From positions 1 to 50,887 of the forward strand of contig VMCJ01000062.1 of the NCBI GenBank assembly GCA_008081395.1: a stretch of 50,887 nucleotides of DNA. Direction: 5' to 3'. This stretch comes from Rhodospirillales bacterium. Lineage in GTDB: Bacteria > Pseudomonadota > Alphaproteobacteria > Bin95. This document shows, piece by piece, positions 9,613 through 19,957 of this stretch; positions within the stretch are counted from its first letter, which is position 1, and each line of letters opens with the position of its first letter. The notes under the pieces were generated by a model. The model searched no databases, was not told the origin of the DNA, and was given only the letters and a program-made list of their open reading frames with translations. Made by a program: the position numbers and the translations under genes.

Positions 9613-9614
9613 AA

Positions 9615-10961
9615 TTGATGACCCAGACAACCAAAGAACTAGCTAAATTTGTTGCTTCCACAAAGGCAGACGACTTACCGGCTAACGTGCGCCTGGATGC
9701 AACTCGCCAATTCCACAACTTTGTTGGCTGCACCCTTGGTGGGATGACACATGATGCAACAGTCCGAACATTTAAAACTGTTTTACCGTTCACTGGGGGG
9801 GCGAAGACATCACTGATAGGTCGGAAAGAAAAATTATCTGCACCAGACGCCGTCCTCATAAACGCTCAAGCCTCAGCTGCACACGCATTTGATGACACGC
9901 ACCTATCTACAGTCCTCCACCCAGCTGGTCCAATAGCAGCGCCACTTATGGCTGAAGCAGAAAGGCAGATTATTTCTGGCCAAAACCTCCAACTCGCATT
10001 CACCATTGGGGTGGAGGTTGCATGCAGAATTGCGATGGCTCTTACCGTACCTCCTGCGGAAACACAGGTTGGTTGGTATATGTCCAGTGTTGCAACACCC
10101 ATGGGCGCAGCCGCTGCTTTAGCAAATCTTTTGAAATTTAATGAGGAACAGACACTCCACGCATTAGGCTTGGCAGCTAACGCTGCCATGGGCTTTCGCG
10201 AAACCCACGGCTCAATGTGCACCAGCCTCTTGCCAGCGCAAGCCTCACGCGCTGGCTACATGGCGGCATTACTAGCAGCTGAAGGAGTAACTGCGACTAG
10301 TGCTTCTCTCGAAGGCCCTAAAGGCTTTGGCCAGGTTTTTGCGCCAAAGGCTCACTTAGAACATGTAACGGCAGAGCTAGGAACGCGATGGGAAATGCGG
10401 GACAACATGCCAAAGCCATATCCATGCGGCATCGTCATACACCCCATTCTCGATGCATGCCTTGATATCTCAAATGACCCTACTTTTACCGCAGTAGAAA
10501 TTGACAACATTCTTCTAAGACTTAACCCACTTTGTTTAACGCTGACAGATAGACCCGAACCACCAGACGCCCAGCTGGCTCAGGTAAGCCTTCAACATTG
10601 GTCAGCCGTAGCACTTGTAAGGAAAGCTGCAGGAATCGGAGAAGGTTCGACGGAGGCGGTCAGTAACCCAGAAGTTATTGCGGCACGGCGCAAAATTCAG
10701 GTTCAACCGGATAATGCCGTGAATCGGGATGGTGCAGACGTTACAATCAAGATGGTCAACGGAAAGACCTATCATCGACGAATTGAGCATGGAATAGGAA
10801 GCCTTAAGCAGCCAATGTCAAATGATGCTCTTGAGAGTAAATTTATTAACCAGGCTAAGCTTGTGCTATCCGACCAAAAATCACAAAACTTGTCCGACCT
10901 CTGCTGGCAGCTGGAAGATTTGGATGACGTGGCAGTAATTATGCAAAATGCACAGCCATGA
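9615..10961 (+). CDS. MmgE/PrpD family protein
   Basis: 448 aa; AHAFDDTHLSTVLHPAGPIAAPLMAEAE, KPYPCGIVIHPILDA. Confidence 0.9.
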   Translation: MMTQTTKELAKFVASTKADDLPANVRLDATRQFHNFVGCTLGGMTHDATVRTFKTVLPFTGGAKTSLIGRKEKLSAPDAVLINAQASAAHAFDDTHLSTVLHPAGPIAAPLMAEAERQIISGQNLQLAFTIGVEVACRIAMALTVPPAETQVGWYMSSVATPMGAAAALANLLKFNEEQTLHALGLAANAAMGFRETHGSMCTSLLPAQASRAGYMAALLAAEGVTATSASLEGPKGFGQVFAPKAHLEHVTAELGTRWEMRDNMPKPYPCGIVIHPILDACLDISNDPTFTAVEIDNILLRLNPLCLTLTDRPEPPDAQLAQVSLQHWSAVALVRKAAGIGEGSTEAVSNPEVIAARRKIQVQPDNAVNRDGADVTIKMVNGKTYHRRIEHGIGSLKQPMSNDALESKFINQAKLVLSDQKSQNLSDLCWQLEDLDDVAVIMQNAQP

Positions 10962-11713
10962 CAGAAAAAAAAGTTGTGATAGTTACCGGTGCCGCTAGAG
11001 GAATAGGTCGAGCTGCAACAGATTTATTCCTTGCCGACGGCTGGAATGTTGTGATGATCGATCGGCTGGGCGAGTTGCTAGAAGCTGAAGCTAGCAAACT
11101 TCAAAATACATTTGCGCTCAAGGCTGATGTGTCCAATCCACAAGATGCTAACCGCATAATGACAGAAGCCGTTCGAGAGTTTGGACGCGTGGATTGCCTT
11201 GTGAATAATGCAGGCGTTGCTGATTTCGGTCTTCTCGAGGAACATGACTTTGCCCGCTGGAGGCGGGTCATGGAAACAAATCTTGATGGTGTTTTTCTCT
11301 GCTCTCAAGCCGCAATTCCTTATTTAAAAGAGGGTAGAGGCTCGATTGTTAACATAGGCTCAATTTCAGGCCTTCGGGCTTCAACTCTAAGAGTTGCGTA
11401 CGGCACTTCTAAAGCCGCTGTTATCCACCTTACCAAGCAACAAGCGGCTGAACTTGGTGAATATGGTGTGCGAGTGAACTGTGTCTCACCAGGACCAGTT
11501 GCTACCGAGATGTCAAAGCAAGTTCACTCCCAAGATATCATAGATGCCTATCATGACGCTATTCCATTAAACCGATATGGAACCGAGCGCGAAATTGCCG
11601 AAGCAATTGTGTTTCTCGCGAGCGACAAAGCATCCTACATTACTGGCCAAGTAATTGCGGTAGATGGAGGTTTTGATGCAACAGGCGTTGGACTTCCTGC
11701 ATTACGCAGTTAA
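10958..11713 (+). CDS. SDR family oxidoreductase
   Basis: TGAARGIGRAA, NNAG, YGTSKAA, VDGGFDATG. ATGA overlap with the upstream gene. Confidence 0.92.
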   Translation: MTEKKVVIVTGAARGIGRAATDLFLADGWNVVMIDRLGELLEAEASKLQNTFALKADVSNPQDANRIMTEAVREFGRVDCLVNNAGVADFGLLEEHDFARWRRVMETNLDGVFLCSQAAIPYLKEGRGSIVNIGSISGLRASTLRVAYGTSKAAVIHLTKQQAAELGEYGVRVNCVSPGPVATEMSKQVHSQDIIDAYHDAIPLNRYGTEREIAEAIVFLASDKASYITGQVIAVDGGFDATGVGLPALRS

Positions 11714-11898
11714 TAAAATACCCTTAGTCCTCTCCCGCAAAAATCTGCAGTGCTATTCCTTTTTGGTCGAATGAATTTTCGGATACTTCAAAGAAATTGT
11801 GCCGCCTTAGGTGAATTAAACTTACCTGGATTGGCGTTCTCGCTTCTTAGTCATACCATAGGGATAGTTGAACCATATTGCCCAAGGAGCCACTTTCG

Positions 11899-13446
11899 AT
11901 GTCCTGGCAGACTGAACTTGATGAATTAAAACGTCGTGAAGCCTTTGCAGAAATGATGGGTGGGGCCGACAAAATTAAGCGGCAAAAAGATGGTGGGCGA
12001 CTGACAGTCAGAGAGCGAATCGACGGAATGCTTGACCCCGGCAGCTTTCACGAACTGGGAAAAGTTGCTGGTATGGCACAGTACGATGGGAAGAATGATC
12101 TAGAACATCTTACCCCCTCAAATTTTGTGTTTGGTCGTGGTCGGGTGAATGGTCGCCAAGTTGTTATTGGTGGTGATGATTTTACTGTTCGCGGTGGCTC
12201 TGCAGATGCAACAATTAAAGAGAAGCACATAAAGTGCGAACAAATGGCCAATGAGCTTCGGTTACCTCTAATCCGTATTATCGAAGGTTCAGGAGGAGGC
12301 GGCTCTGTAAAAACAATTGAGACAACTGGTCGAGCAAATGTGCCCGGCGTTTCTGGCTGGGAGTGGGTAGTACGTAATATCGGAACGGTCCCACGGGTTT
12401 CGCTTGGCTTAGGCTCAGTTGCTGGGCTTGGGGCGGCACACCAAGCAGCCGCTCACTACTCTGTCATGGTTAAAGATATTTCAGCTCTCTTTGTTGCGGG
12501 TCCGCCGGTAGTAAAGCGGTTGGGCCAGGACTTGGATAAGCAACAGCTGGGAGGTTGGAAGATCCAACTACGTGCTGGTGCGGTAGATGAGGCAGTAGAT
12601 TCTGAGGAAGAAGCATTCGAGATGGCTCGACGGTTCCTCTCTTATTTACCTCAAAATGTTTACGAGCTTCCTGAGAGAATCGAGACTTCTGACAAAGAAG
12701 AGCGAAATGACCCGTCACTCATGGAAGCGATTCCAAGAGATATCCGTAAAGTCTATAAAATGCGTCCCATAGTTGAGTCGGTAGTTGACCAGGGATCCTT
12801 TTTTGAGATGGGCAAAATGTACGGTCGCTCCATAATAACCGGCCTTGCACGGGTTGATGGATGGCCAGTAGCAGTAATGGCAAGCGATCCATATCATTTT
12901 GGAGGAGGCTGGACTGCAGATGCCTGCCGAAAGGTGGAGCGCTTTGTGGATATGGCCCAAACCTTTCACTTGCCAATGATATATTTGGTGGATTGTCCAG
13001 GCTTTCTCATTGGACTAGAGAGCGAAAAAGCTGGAACCATCAAAGAAGGTACCCGCGCTATGGCTGCCATTTGGCAGACCACAATCCCATGGTGCTCAAT
13101 AATAGTTAGAAACTGCTTTGGAGTTGCTGGGGCAGCACATCAAAATGGCTCACGCTTTAATATGCGTTATGCCTGGCCCTCAGGGCGCTGGGGTTCATTG
13201 CCGCTAGAGGGTGGAATCGAAGCCGCTTATCGCGCAGATATTGCGGAAGCAGACGACCCCGCAGCCAAGCTTGCCGAGATTGAAGAAAGATTGGAGAAGT
13301 TACGTTCGCCTTTTCGTTCAGCAGAAACCTTTTGGATTGAAGAAATCATTGACCCCCGCGAAACACGAAAATATCTCGTTGATTTTGCTAATACGGCAGC
13401 ACCGCTTAGAGAAGTTGGCCCTTATCTTCACGGCATACGAGGATAA
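11899..13446 (+). CDS. Acyl-CoA carboxylase carboxyltransferase (beta) subunit
   Basis: GRLTVRERIDGMLDPGSFHELG, EGSGGGGSVKTIETTGR, LVDCPGFLIGLESEKAGTIKEG. Start taken at internal ATG 11899. Confidence 0.88.
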   Translation: MSWQTELDELKRREAFAEMMGGADKIKRQKDGGRLTVRERIDGMLDPGSFHELGKVAGMAQYDGKNDLEHLTPSNFVFGRGRVNGRQVVIGGDDFTVRGGSADATIKEKHIKCEQMANELRLPLIRIIEGSGGGGSVKTIETTGRANVPGVSGWEWVVRNIGTVPRVSLGLGSVAGLGAAHQAAAHYSVMVKDISALFVAGPPVVKRLGQDLDKQQLGGWKIQLRAGAVDEAVDSEEEAFEMARRFLSYLPQNVYELPERIETSDKEERNDPSLMEAIPRDIRKVYKMRPIVESVVDQGSFFEMGKMYGRSIITGLARVDGWPVAVMASDPYHFGGGWTADACRKVERFVDMAQTFHLPMIYLVDCPGFLIGLESEKAGTIKEGTRAMAAIWQTTIPWCSIIVRNCFGVAGAAHQNGSRFNMRYAWPSGRWGSLPLEGGIEAAYRADIAEADDPAAKLAEIEERLEKLRSPFRSAETFWIEEIIDPRETRKYLVDFANTAAPLREVGPYLHGIRG

Positions 13447-13451
13447 CTATC

Positions 13452-14624
13452 ATGAAAACAGGCGAAGTTACGTTCACACGACTTGAACGGGTGACGTATG
13501 GAATACCAATCGGCAAAGCAGTGGCTGACGCAGTAGAGAGAGCAGGTGCATCCCGTGTTTTTATCATGGCAAGTCGCACACTGATTGTGCGTAACCAGGA
13601 AATACAAGAGGTAATTGAAGGGCTGGATGGTAAAGTTTGCGGTGTTTACTCAGGCATGCCGCCTCACACTCCCCGAGACGCAGTTTTGGAAGCCGTAGAA
13701 AGCGCACGCAAAGGCCGAGCCGAGATGATTGTCACAATAGGGGGTGGCTCTATAACCGATGCTGCAAAGGCTGTTTGCCTCGCTATGGAACATGATTTGA
13801 AAAATATTCAAGACTTTGATCCGTTCATTGTACAAACAGCCCCCGATGGATCCACCATAACTCCTGAATATCGCGCACCAACTATGCCTCTTTTGTGTTG
13901 TCCGACAACGCTATCTGCAGGCGAATATAACCCACTTGCTGGTGTGTCTGATCCAAGAAAAGGAGTGAAGCAGGCTATTCGTTCACCGGGAATGGCGCCA
14001 AGCGAAGTAATACTTGATCCTGCCTTGACACTTCCAACTCCTGAATGGTTATGGCTTTCTACTGGCGTTAGAGCTGTGGACCACTGCGTTGAAGCTATCT
14101 GCTCACCTAGTGCAAATGCCTACTGTGACGCCCAATCACTCCACGGTCTGAAATTGTTGACTAAAGGTCTTACCGCCACCAAAGCAGACCCCACTGACCT
14201 TCAGGCAAGAAGTGACTGTCAACTTGGTGCATGGCTCTCGATGTCAAGCGTACAAGCTGGCGTCCCCAAAGGTGCAAGTCATGCTATTGGTCATATTCTT
14301 GGAGGTAGTTTCGGGGTCTCACATGGACACACTTCATGTGTGATGTTACCTCACGTAATGCGTTGGAACCTATCAAAAGATACGGAAAAACGTCAGCGCT
14401 TGGTTGCCGCAGCGATGGGAAATGAAAATCGTTCCGCAGGTGACATACTTCAGGAGTTTATCCAGAGTCTCGGTATGCCATCAAGTCTAAAGGAAGTTGG
14501 TGTAACAGAGGCAGATTTTGAGCGATGCGCTAAGCTTTCGATGCATGATCGCTGGATTCACACAAATCCAAAGCCCATAAAAGGGCCAGACGATGTGCTA
14601 GAAATTCTGAAACTTGCCTCATGA
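13452..14624 (+). CDS. Iron-containing alcohol dehydrogenase (maleylacetate reductase-like)
   Basis: VTIGGGSITDAAKAV, PTTLSAGEYN, AVDHCVEAICS, GASHAIGHILGGSFGVSHGHTSCVMLPHVM. Confidence 0.9.
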   Translation: MKTGEVTFTRLERVTYGIPIGKAVADAVERAGASRVFIMASRTLIVRNQEIQEVIEGLDGKVCGVYSGMPPHTPRDAVLEAVESARKGRAEMIVTIGGGSITDAAKAVCLAMEHDLKNIQDFDPFIVQTAPDGSTITPEYRAPTMPLLCCPTTLSAGEYNPLAGVSDPRKGVKQAIRSPGMAPSEVILDPALTLPTPEWLWLSTGVRAVDHCVEAICSPSANAYCDAQSLHGLKLLTKGLTATKADPTDLQARSDCQLGAWLSMSSVQAGVPKGASHAIGHILGGSFGVSHGHTSCVMLPHVMRWNLSKDTEKRQRLVAAAMGNENRSAGDILQEFIQSLGMPSSLKEVGVTEADFERCAKLSMHDRWIHTNPKPIKGPDDVLEILKLAS

Positions 14625-14694
14625 CAACTTGCCCTAAGAGGGTGTGACAGCTAGCTTCTAGTAATCCTCGGCCGCTAAAGACGGACAATATGTT

Positions 14695-14994
14695 ATGGAT
14701 GCAATATTGATTGCGCTTTTCCAGGTTATCGATCTAGTTTTAGGACTAGTTGTCTGGGCATTAATTCTATCCGCCATACTAAGTTGGCTGGTAGCTTTTA
14801 ACGTTGTTAATGTGCGCAACCAGTTTATCTCGACAGTCGGAAATTTTCTGTACCGAGTAACAGAGCCTATGTTGCGCCCCATCCGTCGCTATGTTCCCGA
14901 TTTTGGCGGTGTAGATGTATCCCCAGTCATCTTGATTTTGGTGATTTATTTCATCCGTAGTGTTCTCAGGCAGTGGGCTGTGTCAGGGTTTTGA
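14695..14994 (+). CDS. YggT family membrane protein
   Basis: 99 aa hydrophobic; [29 protein letters not shown]. Confidence 0.92.
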   Translation: MDAILIALFQVIDLVLGLVVWALILSAILSWLVAFNVVNVRNQFISTVGNFLYRVTEPMLRPIRRYVPDFGGVDVSPVILILVIYFIRSVLRQWAVSGF

Positions 14995-15305
14995 TTGTCC
15001 GTGAGGAGGGCAAAAACAGCATAATTCTTGAACTTCGGGTTCAACCTGGCGCATCAAAAACCAGAACAAAAGGTTTTGAGACTGACGGTAAGGGTGTTGA
15101 GCGCCTAAAACTCTACGTTAGTACTCGCCCCGTGGATGGCGCCGCAAATATAGCCGTAATTGAGTGGGTGGCTAACTTTTTTGGAATCCCCAAGCGCGAT
15201 GTCGCATTGACCCGTGGCCAGAAGTCTCGTTCAAAGTCAATTAAGATCAATGGCTCAGCAGCGGATTTAATAGCTCGAGCGCAAAGTCTTATTGGAGACA
15301 AATGA
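14973..15305 (+). CDS. DUF167 family protein (YggU-like)
   Basis: [49 protein letters not shown]. Start uncertain. Confidence 0.9.
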   Translation: MGCVRVLIVREEGKNSIILELRVQPGASKTRTKGFETDGKGVERLKLYVSTRPVDGAANIAVIEWVANFFGIPKRDVALTRGQKSRSKSIKINGSAADLIARAQSLIGDK

Positions 15306-16174
15306 TGACCCGTTTGATTGACGGCAAAGCAATGGCGGCAAACCTTCGAGCTGGCGCAGCCCAAGCTGTATCTGCACTCGACTTCAAACCTGGCTTAGCA
15401 GTAGTACTCGTTGGAGAGGATCCAGCAAGCTCGGTTTATGTTCGAAACAAAGGGAAAGCCACTATAGAAGCAGGTCTAAATTCCTTCGAACATAAACTTT
15501 CTGAAGATATCAGCGAGGGTGAACTACTCTCGCTCATCGATAAGCTAAATAAAGACGACTCTGTCGACGGCATCTTAGTCCAACTTCCCTTACCTGCGCA
15601 TATTGATGCCGAACGCATTCTGAATGCTATTGATCCAGACAAAGACGTTGATGGCTTTCATCCTACTAATGTGGGGCGTCTTTGGTCAGGCATAGCAGCT
15701 CTTGCCCCCTGCACCCCCACGGGATGCATGCGGATGATACATGGAGTTTTACCAAAAATTAGCGGCAAAGAAGCAGTCATAGTTGGGCGCTCCAATATTG
15801 TCGGCAAACCAATGGCGGCGATGCTTCTAGCTCAGAGCGCAACTGTCTCAATCGCACATTCACAAACTACAGATTTAAAAGAACGATGTCAGACTGCAGA
15901 TATTTTGATTGCTGCTGTTGGTCGTCCAGAGATGATCCGCGGGGATTGGATCAAGCCCGGCGCTGTTGTTATTGACGTCGGAATTAATAGAGTAATTCAA
16001 GATGATGGAAAAAATCGTTTGGTTGGTGATGTAGCATTCGGAGAAGCCGCAGAGCGCGCTCGAGCCATCACCCCTGTCCCCGGAGGCGTTGGGCCAATGA
16101 CAATTGCGTGTCTTATAGAAAATGCCGTTCGGGCTGCGTGTATGCGGCGAAGCAGACCAATTCCGGAGATGTAA
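15302..16174 (+). CDS. folD: Bifunctional methylenetetrahydrofolate dehydrogenase/methenyltetrahydrofolate cyclohydrolase
   Basis: [75 protein letters not shown]. Confidence 0.98.
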   Translation: MMTRLIDGKAMAANLRAGAAQAVSALDFKPGLAVVLVGEDPASSVYVRNKGKATIEAGLNSFEHKLSEDISEGELLSLIDKLNKDDSVDGILVQLPLPAHIDAERILNAIDPDKDVDGFHPTNVGRLWSGIAALAPCTPTGCMRMIHGVLPKISGKEAVIVGRSNIVGKPMAAMLLAQSATVSIAHSQTTDLKERCQTADILIAAVGRPEMIRGDWIKPGAVVIDVGINRVIQDDGKNRLVGDVAFGEAAERARAITPVPGGVGPMTIACLIENAVRAACMRRSRPIPEM

Positions 16175-16906
16175 ATGGAAGCTGCCATTCTTATTGAAAC
16201 TCGTGATGAGGCAACATTCATCACTCTCAATCGACCAGAAAAAGCAAATGCTCTTTCTGGAGAGATGGCAGATGGAATTAAATTAGCCATCAATGATGCT
16301 TCAGAAGCGGGATCACGTGCTGTTATTATTCATGGAGTTGGACGACACTTCTGCGCTGGCTTTGATTTTGGTGACTTTGACCGCCTTACTGACGGTGACC
16401 TTGCGCTCAGGTTCATACAGGTGGAAGAAATGTTGCAAACGGTGTTCCACGCACCAATGCCCGTATTAGCTTTAGTTAAGGGTCAGGCAGTAGGGGCAGG
16501 AGCAGACCTTGCCGCAGCAGCCATGCGGGTCGTGGCAGCTCCAGGCACACGTTTTCAAATGCCCGGACCTCGCTTTGGTGTAGTGCTAGGGACACGTCGC
16601 CTAGCGTATAGAATTGGAAACGTGAGTACTCGACAGATACAAATTGAAAATAGAGCCATTGAAACCGAAGAGGCAGAAAAACTGGGTTTGGTGGATGCCA
16701 TTGCAGACCCAGAAAGTTGGGATGCGGTTATCGATAACTTTATAGTCGAATACACCCGCCTATCGGCCACCGTTACAGCAGCCCTTTCAGATGTAACTCG
16801 TCCTGACACCCGAGATGCCGACATGGCTGCCTTAGCTCGATCAGTGAGTATTCCTGGGATTAAGGAACGTATTTCTGCATTCCGAAAATCCATGACAAGA
16901 AACTAG
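16175..16906 (+). CDS. Enoyl-CoA hydratase/isomerase family protein
   Basis: LNRPEKANALSGEM, GRHFCAGFDF, GQAVGAGADLAAAAMRVVA. Confidence 0.88.
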   Translation: MEAAILIETRDEATFITLNRPEKANALSGEMADGIKLAINDASEAGSRAVIIHGVGRHFCAGFDFGDFDRLTDGDLALRFIQVEEMLQTVFHAPMPVLALVKGQAVGAGADLAAAAMRVVAAPGTRFQMPGPRFGVVLGTRRLAYRIGNVSTRQIQIENRAIETEEAEKLGLVDAIADPESWDAVIDNFIVEYTRLSATVTAALSDVTRPDTRDADMAALARSVSIPGIKERISAFRKSMTRN

Positions 16907-16938
16907 GTTAGCGATTAAAGTATTTTTTGACCTGATTA

Positions 16939-18273
16939 TTAGTTAGGTATCCCAGCTATTGCACTTGGAATAGCATCAGTAACTGCAGAAACTATTGCAT
17001 CAATGTCACTTACGGATGTGGTGAAAGGAGGGGCAAGTACGATGTGATCACCGAAAATGCCATCAATAGTTCCTGGCATTGGGTAGACCATCACACCTCT
17101 TTCTTTGGCTTCTTGCTTTACTCGCTGATTTAGTTTCCAGGAGGGCTCGAACGGGGCCTTGGTTTCTCTATTCTTTACAAACTCCAGGCCAATCAGCAGA
17201 CCTCTGCCGCGAATATCGCCAACATTGGGGTGCTGGCCTAGCCCCTGCTTCAAGCCATCAATCAAGCGTGCTCCATTAACAGCCACGGCCGTTAAGAGAT
17301 TTTCATCCTTTATAACCTTTTGAACTGCAAGCGCTGCTGAGCAGGCTAAGGGATGCCCAAGATAAGTGTGGCCGTGCATAAAGCTACCGGTTCCGTTCCT
17401 TATCGCTGTAGCAATCTGGTTAGAAAGCAACATTGCCCCTATGGGCTGATAGCCGCCACCAAGTCCTTTTGCAATTGTAATAATGTCTGCCGCAACCTTC
17501 TCAGAATCCATAACAAACATATCGCCCGTGCGTCCGCCGCCGCACATAATTTCATCGGCAATTAATAAAACACCATATTTATCGCAAATATCACGGATAC
17601 GGCGGAAATACCCTGGTACAGGCTCTACAGCACCTAAAGTTGCTCCAACTATCGGCTCAGCAATAAACCCCGCAACTGTTTCAGGTCCCAACTTAAGTAT
17701 TTCGGTCTCTAATTCATTAGCCACGCGAAGGCCATAAGCCTCGATGCTTTCATCTATGAATCTATCTCTATACGCATAACAGGGACTTATATGGCTGGTG
17801 GACATTAAGAGAGGCTGGTAGGATTTTCTTCTCATCGCATTACCACTAACGGCTAGAGCGCCCAACGTGTTGCCATGGTAGCTTTGTCTTCTTGAAATAA
17901 AGTGCCTGCGTTCTGGCTGACCTATCTCTAAAAAATACTGGCGAGTTAGCTTTAAAGCAGATTCGACGGCCTCAGACCCACTTGAAACGAAAAACGCATG
18001 GGAAATATTTTCTGGTGCCGATGATACTAGGATCTCTGCTAACTCTTCTTGGGACTCATGAGTAAAAGACCCAGTATGAACATATTGTAAATTGCTCATA
18101 GCTTCCTGTAGGGCGCTTAGAACGCGAGGATGTCCATGTCCAAGGCAAGAAACGGCTGCACCACCAGAAGCATCAATATAAGATTTTCCAGCGCTGTCGA
18201 ATATTCGGCAACCCTCAGCTCGTACAGCCACCGGTGGTGGTTCAGCTATATTTCGATGTAGTACTTTGCTCAT
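16939..18273 (-). CDS. Class III (omega) aminotransferase
   Basis: PLP Lys motif DIITIAKGLGGGYQPIGAML, LIADEIMCGGGRTG, GSEAVESALKLTRQY. Start set at MSKVLHRN (18273) because the longer ORF overlaps the divergent gene. Confidence 0.9.
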   Translation of the reverse strand: MSKVLHRNIAEPPPVAVRAEGCRIFDSAGKSYIDASGGAAVSCLGHGHPRVLSALQEAMSNLQYVHTGSFTHESQEELAEILVSSAPENISHAFFVSSGSEAVESALKLTRQYFLEIGQPERRHFISRRQSYHGNTLGALAVSGNAMRRKSYQPLLMSTSHISPCYAYRDRFIDESIEAYGLRVANELETEILKLGPETVAGFIAEPIVGATLGAVEPVPGYFRRIRDICDKYGVLLIADEIMCGGGRTGDMFVMDSEKVAADIITIAKGLGGGYQPIGAMLLSNQIATAIRNGTGSFMHGHTYLGHPLACSAALAVQKVIKDENLLTAVAVNGARLIDGLKQGLGQHPNVGDIRGRGLLIGLEFVKNRETKAPFEPSWKLNQRVKQEAKERGVMVYPMPGTIDGIFGDHIVLAPPFTTSVSDIDAIVSAVTDAIPSAIAGIPN

Positions 18274-18341
18274 GGAAAAGACCTCATTATGTCTTATGGC
18301 AGCAATCTTAGCGTGAAATAAGCATTTGATGGAGAGGTAAC

Positions 18342-19298
18342 TTGACTGCCGATTTACCAATCGAGATAGAAGCAACATTCGGCCTCCACACACGGATCCC
18401 AAACCCTGATTATGCGCGAGTTTTAGTAGACCTAGCTGAGAAAAACGATTTCTCAATGATTGCAGTTGGCGATCATCTAGCCTTTGCACAAAGTATCGAT
18501 GACCCACTACTCGGATTGGCTATGATAGCCACTTTGTCGAATAAGCTGACAATCGGTACTTCTGTATTCCTTCTTGGTTTGAGACACCCTGGATTAGTCG
18601 CAAAGCAAACAATTACCCTTTCGCGTATGGCGCCAGGTCGATTTGTCTTTGGTGTTGGAGTGGGCGGTGAATTCCCGGCCGAGTTTGAATTCGCCGGAGT
18701 TCCTTTGAACGAGCGCGGGCCTCGTGTCGATGAAAGCATTAAAATTCTTAAAAGACTTTGGTCTGGTGAGCCGGTCGCTCACGAAGGACGTTTCTTCAGC
18801 TTCCCTAAAACACAACTTAGTCCAAGTCCTGAACCCTTAGGCGGACCTCCGATTTGGGTAGGAGGACGGTCTAAAGCAGCATTCAAGCGAGCTGGAAGGC
18901 TTTGCGATGGCTATATTTCGTACGTAATTACACCCAACCAGTATCGTCAGTCCCTGGAACTTATTGCCACTGAATATGCAAATGCGAAACGAAAGCTTAG
19001 TTCATATGGCGCAGCGCATCTTCTCTTCGTTCGGTTAGATGAGTCCTATGATGAAGCTTTTAGGGTAGCAAATTCACTATTATCCCAACGCTATGCAATG
19101 GACTTTAGTCGTGCCACCAAACGCTACGTTGCTCTTGGTACAGCTTCCGATGTAGCTGAAAAGCTTTCAGAGTTTTATTCGAGCGGTGTTAGGCATTTTG
19201 AATTTGATTTTCTGGGCACCCCAGAGGAGCGCCTGCACCAAGCAAAGATCTTTTCCGATGAAGTCAGACCTTTGCTTGATTTCCCATGTAAGAGCTAA
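18342..19298 (+). CDS. LLM class (luciferase-like) flavin/F420-dependent oxidoreductase
   Basis: GLHTRIPNPDY, GVGVGGEFPAEFEFAGV, GGPPIWVGGRSKAAFKRAGRLCDGYI. TTG start. Confidence 0.87.
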   Translation: MTADLPIEIEATFGLHTRIPNPDYARVLVDLAEKNDFSMIAVGDHLAFAQSIDDPLLGLAMIATLSNKLTIGTSVFLLGLRHPGLVAKQTITLSRMAPGRFVFGVGVGGEFPAEFEFAGVPLNERGPRVDESIKILKRLWSGEPVAHEGRFFSFPKTQLSPSPEPLGGPPIWVGGRSKAAFKRAGRLCDGYISYVITPNQYRQSLELIATEYANAKRKLSSYGAAHLLFVRLDESYDEAFRVANSLLSQRYAMDFSRATKRYVALGTASDVAEKLSEFYSSGVRHFEFDFLGTPEERLHQAKIFSDEVRPLLDFPCKS

Positions 19299-19333
19299 CT
19301 GCGGAGACGAAATTAACGAGAAATTGAAAATAC

Positions 19334-19783
19334 TTAAGATGATTTTTTAGCTAAAATCTTTTCAAAAACATCGAGAGTTTCGTTGCTCACGTGGTGTTCA
19401 ATGCCCTCTGCATCGATAGCTGCTGTATCTGGCGACACACCTATTGCTATGAGGAAACCAAGGACAATTTCGTGCCTTTTCCTTGAGCGCACTGCAAGTG
19501 CAGCCCCTTTTTCTGTAAGGAAAATTGATCGATAAGGACGGGTCTGAACGAAGCCTTCCCGTGAGAGCCTTGCAAGGGTTTTATTCACTGTTGCATGGCT
19601 AACACCGAATCGTTCGGCCAGATCAACAGCACGTGCCTCTCCTTCTTCAGCAAGGAGATCAGCTATCAGCTCAACATAATCTTCAGCAACCTCAGTTTGT
19701 CGCGCTTTGCGTAAACGATCAAAGCCAGCAGCCTGACTACTCACATCTTGCAAACGACTTTTAGCGGCATTTTGGTCGGTCAT
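19334..19783 (-). CDS. mntR: MntR family manganese-responsive transcriptional regulator (DtxR family)
   Basis: wHTH DLAERFGVSHATVNKTLARLSREGFV, RHEIVLGFL, DAEGIEHHVSNETLDVF. Divergent from a metal ABC operon. Confidence 0.9.
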   Translation of the reverse strand: MTDQNAAKSRLQDVSSQAAGFDRLRKARQTEVAEDYVELIADLLAEEGEARAVDLAERFGVSHATVNKTLARLSREGFVQTRPYRSIFLTEKGAALAVRSRKRHEIVLGFLIAIGVSPDTAAIDAEGIEHHVSNETLDVFEKILAKKSS

Positions 19784-19847
19784 GGTTTCCCCTCAATAAA
19801 ACACGTCTAAACCTCAAAAACCTCATTAGCAAGCACGAGAACTATTT

Positions 19848-19861
19848 TTAGCCTTGGCTAA
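19848..19861. promoter_or_regulatory. Candidate MntR operator: perfect dyad TTAGCC-TT-GGCTAA
   Basis: Inverted repeat with 6-bp arms and 2-bp centre in the mntR/metal-ABC divergent intergenic region. Confidence 0.55.
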
Positions 19862-19957
19862 CAAATTATATATAGATATATTATTTACTATAAAGCAAAG
19901 ACTTGAAACATTGGCCGAGAAAAATATACTAGGATTACTAGCGTCGGGAATCGTCGG

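Noticed and set aside
18274-18507. N-terminal extension of the aminotransferase ORF
   Set aside because: Overlaps the divergent LLM gene and lacks aminotransferase homology; true start is probably 18273.
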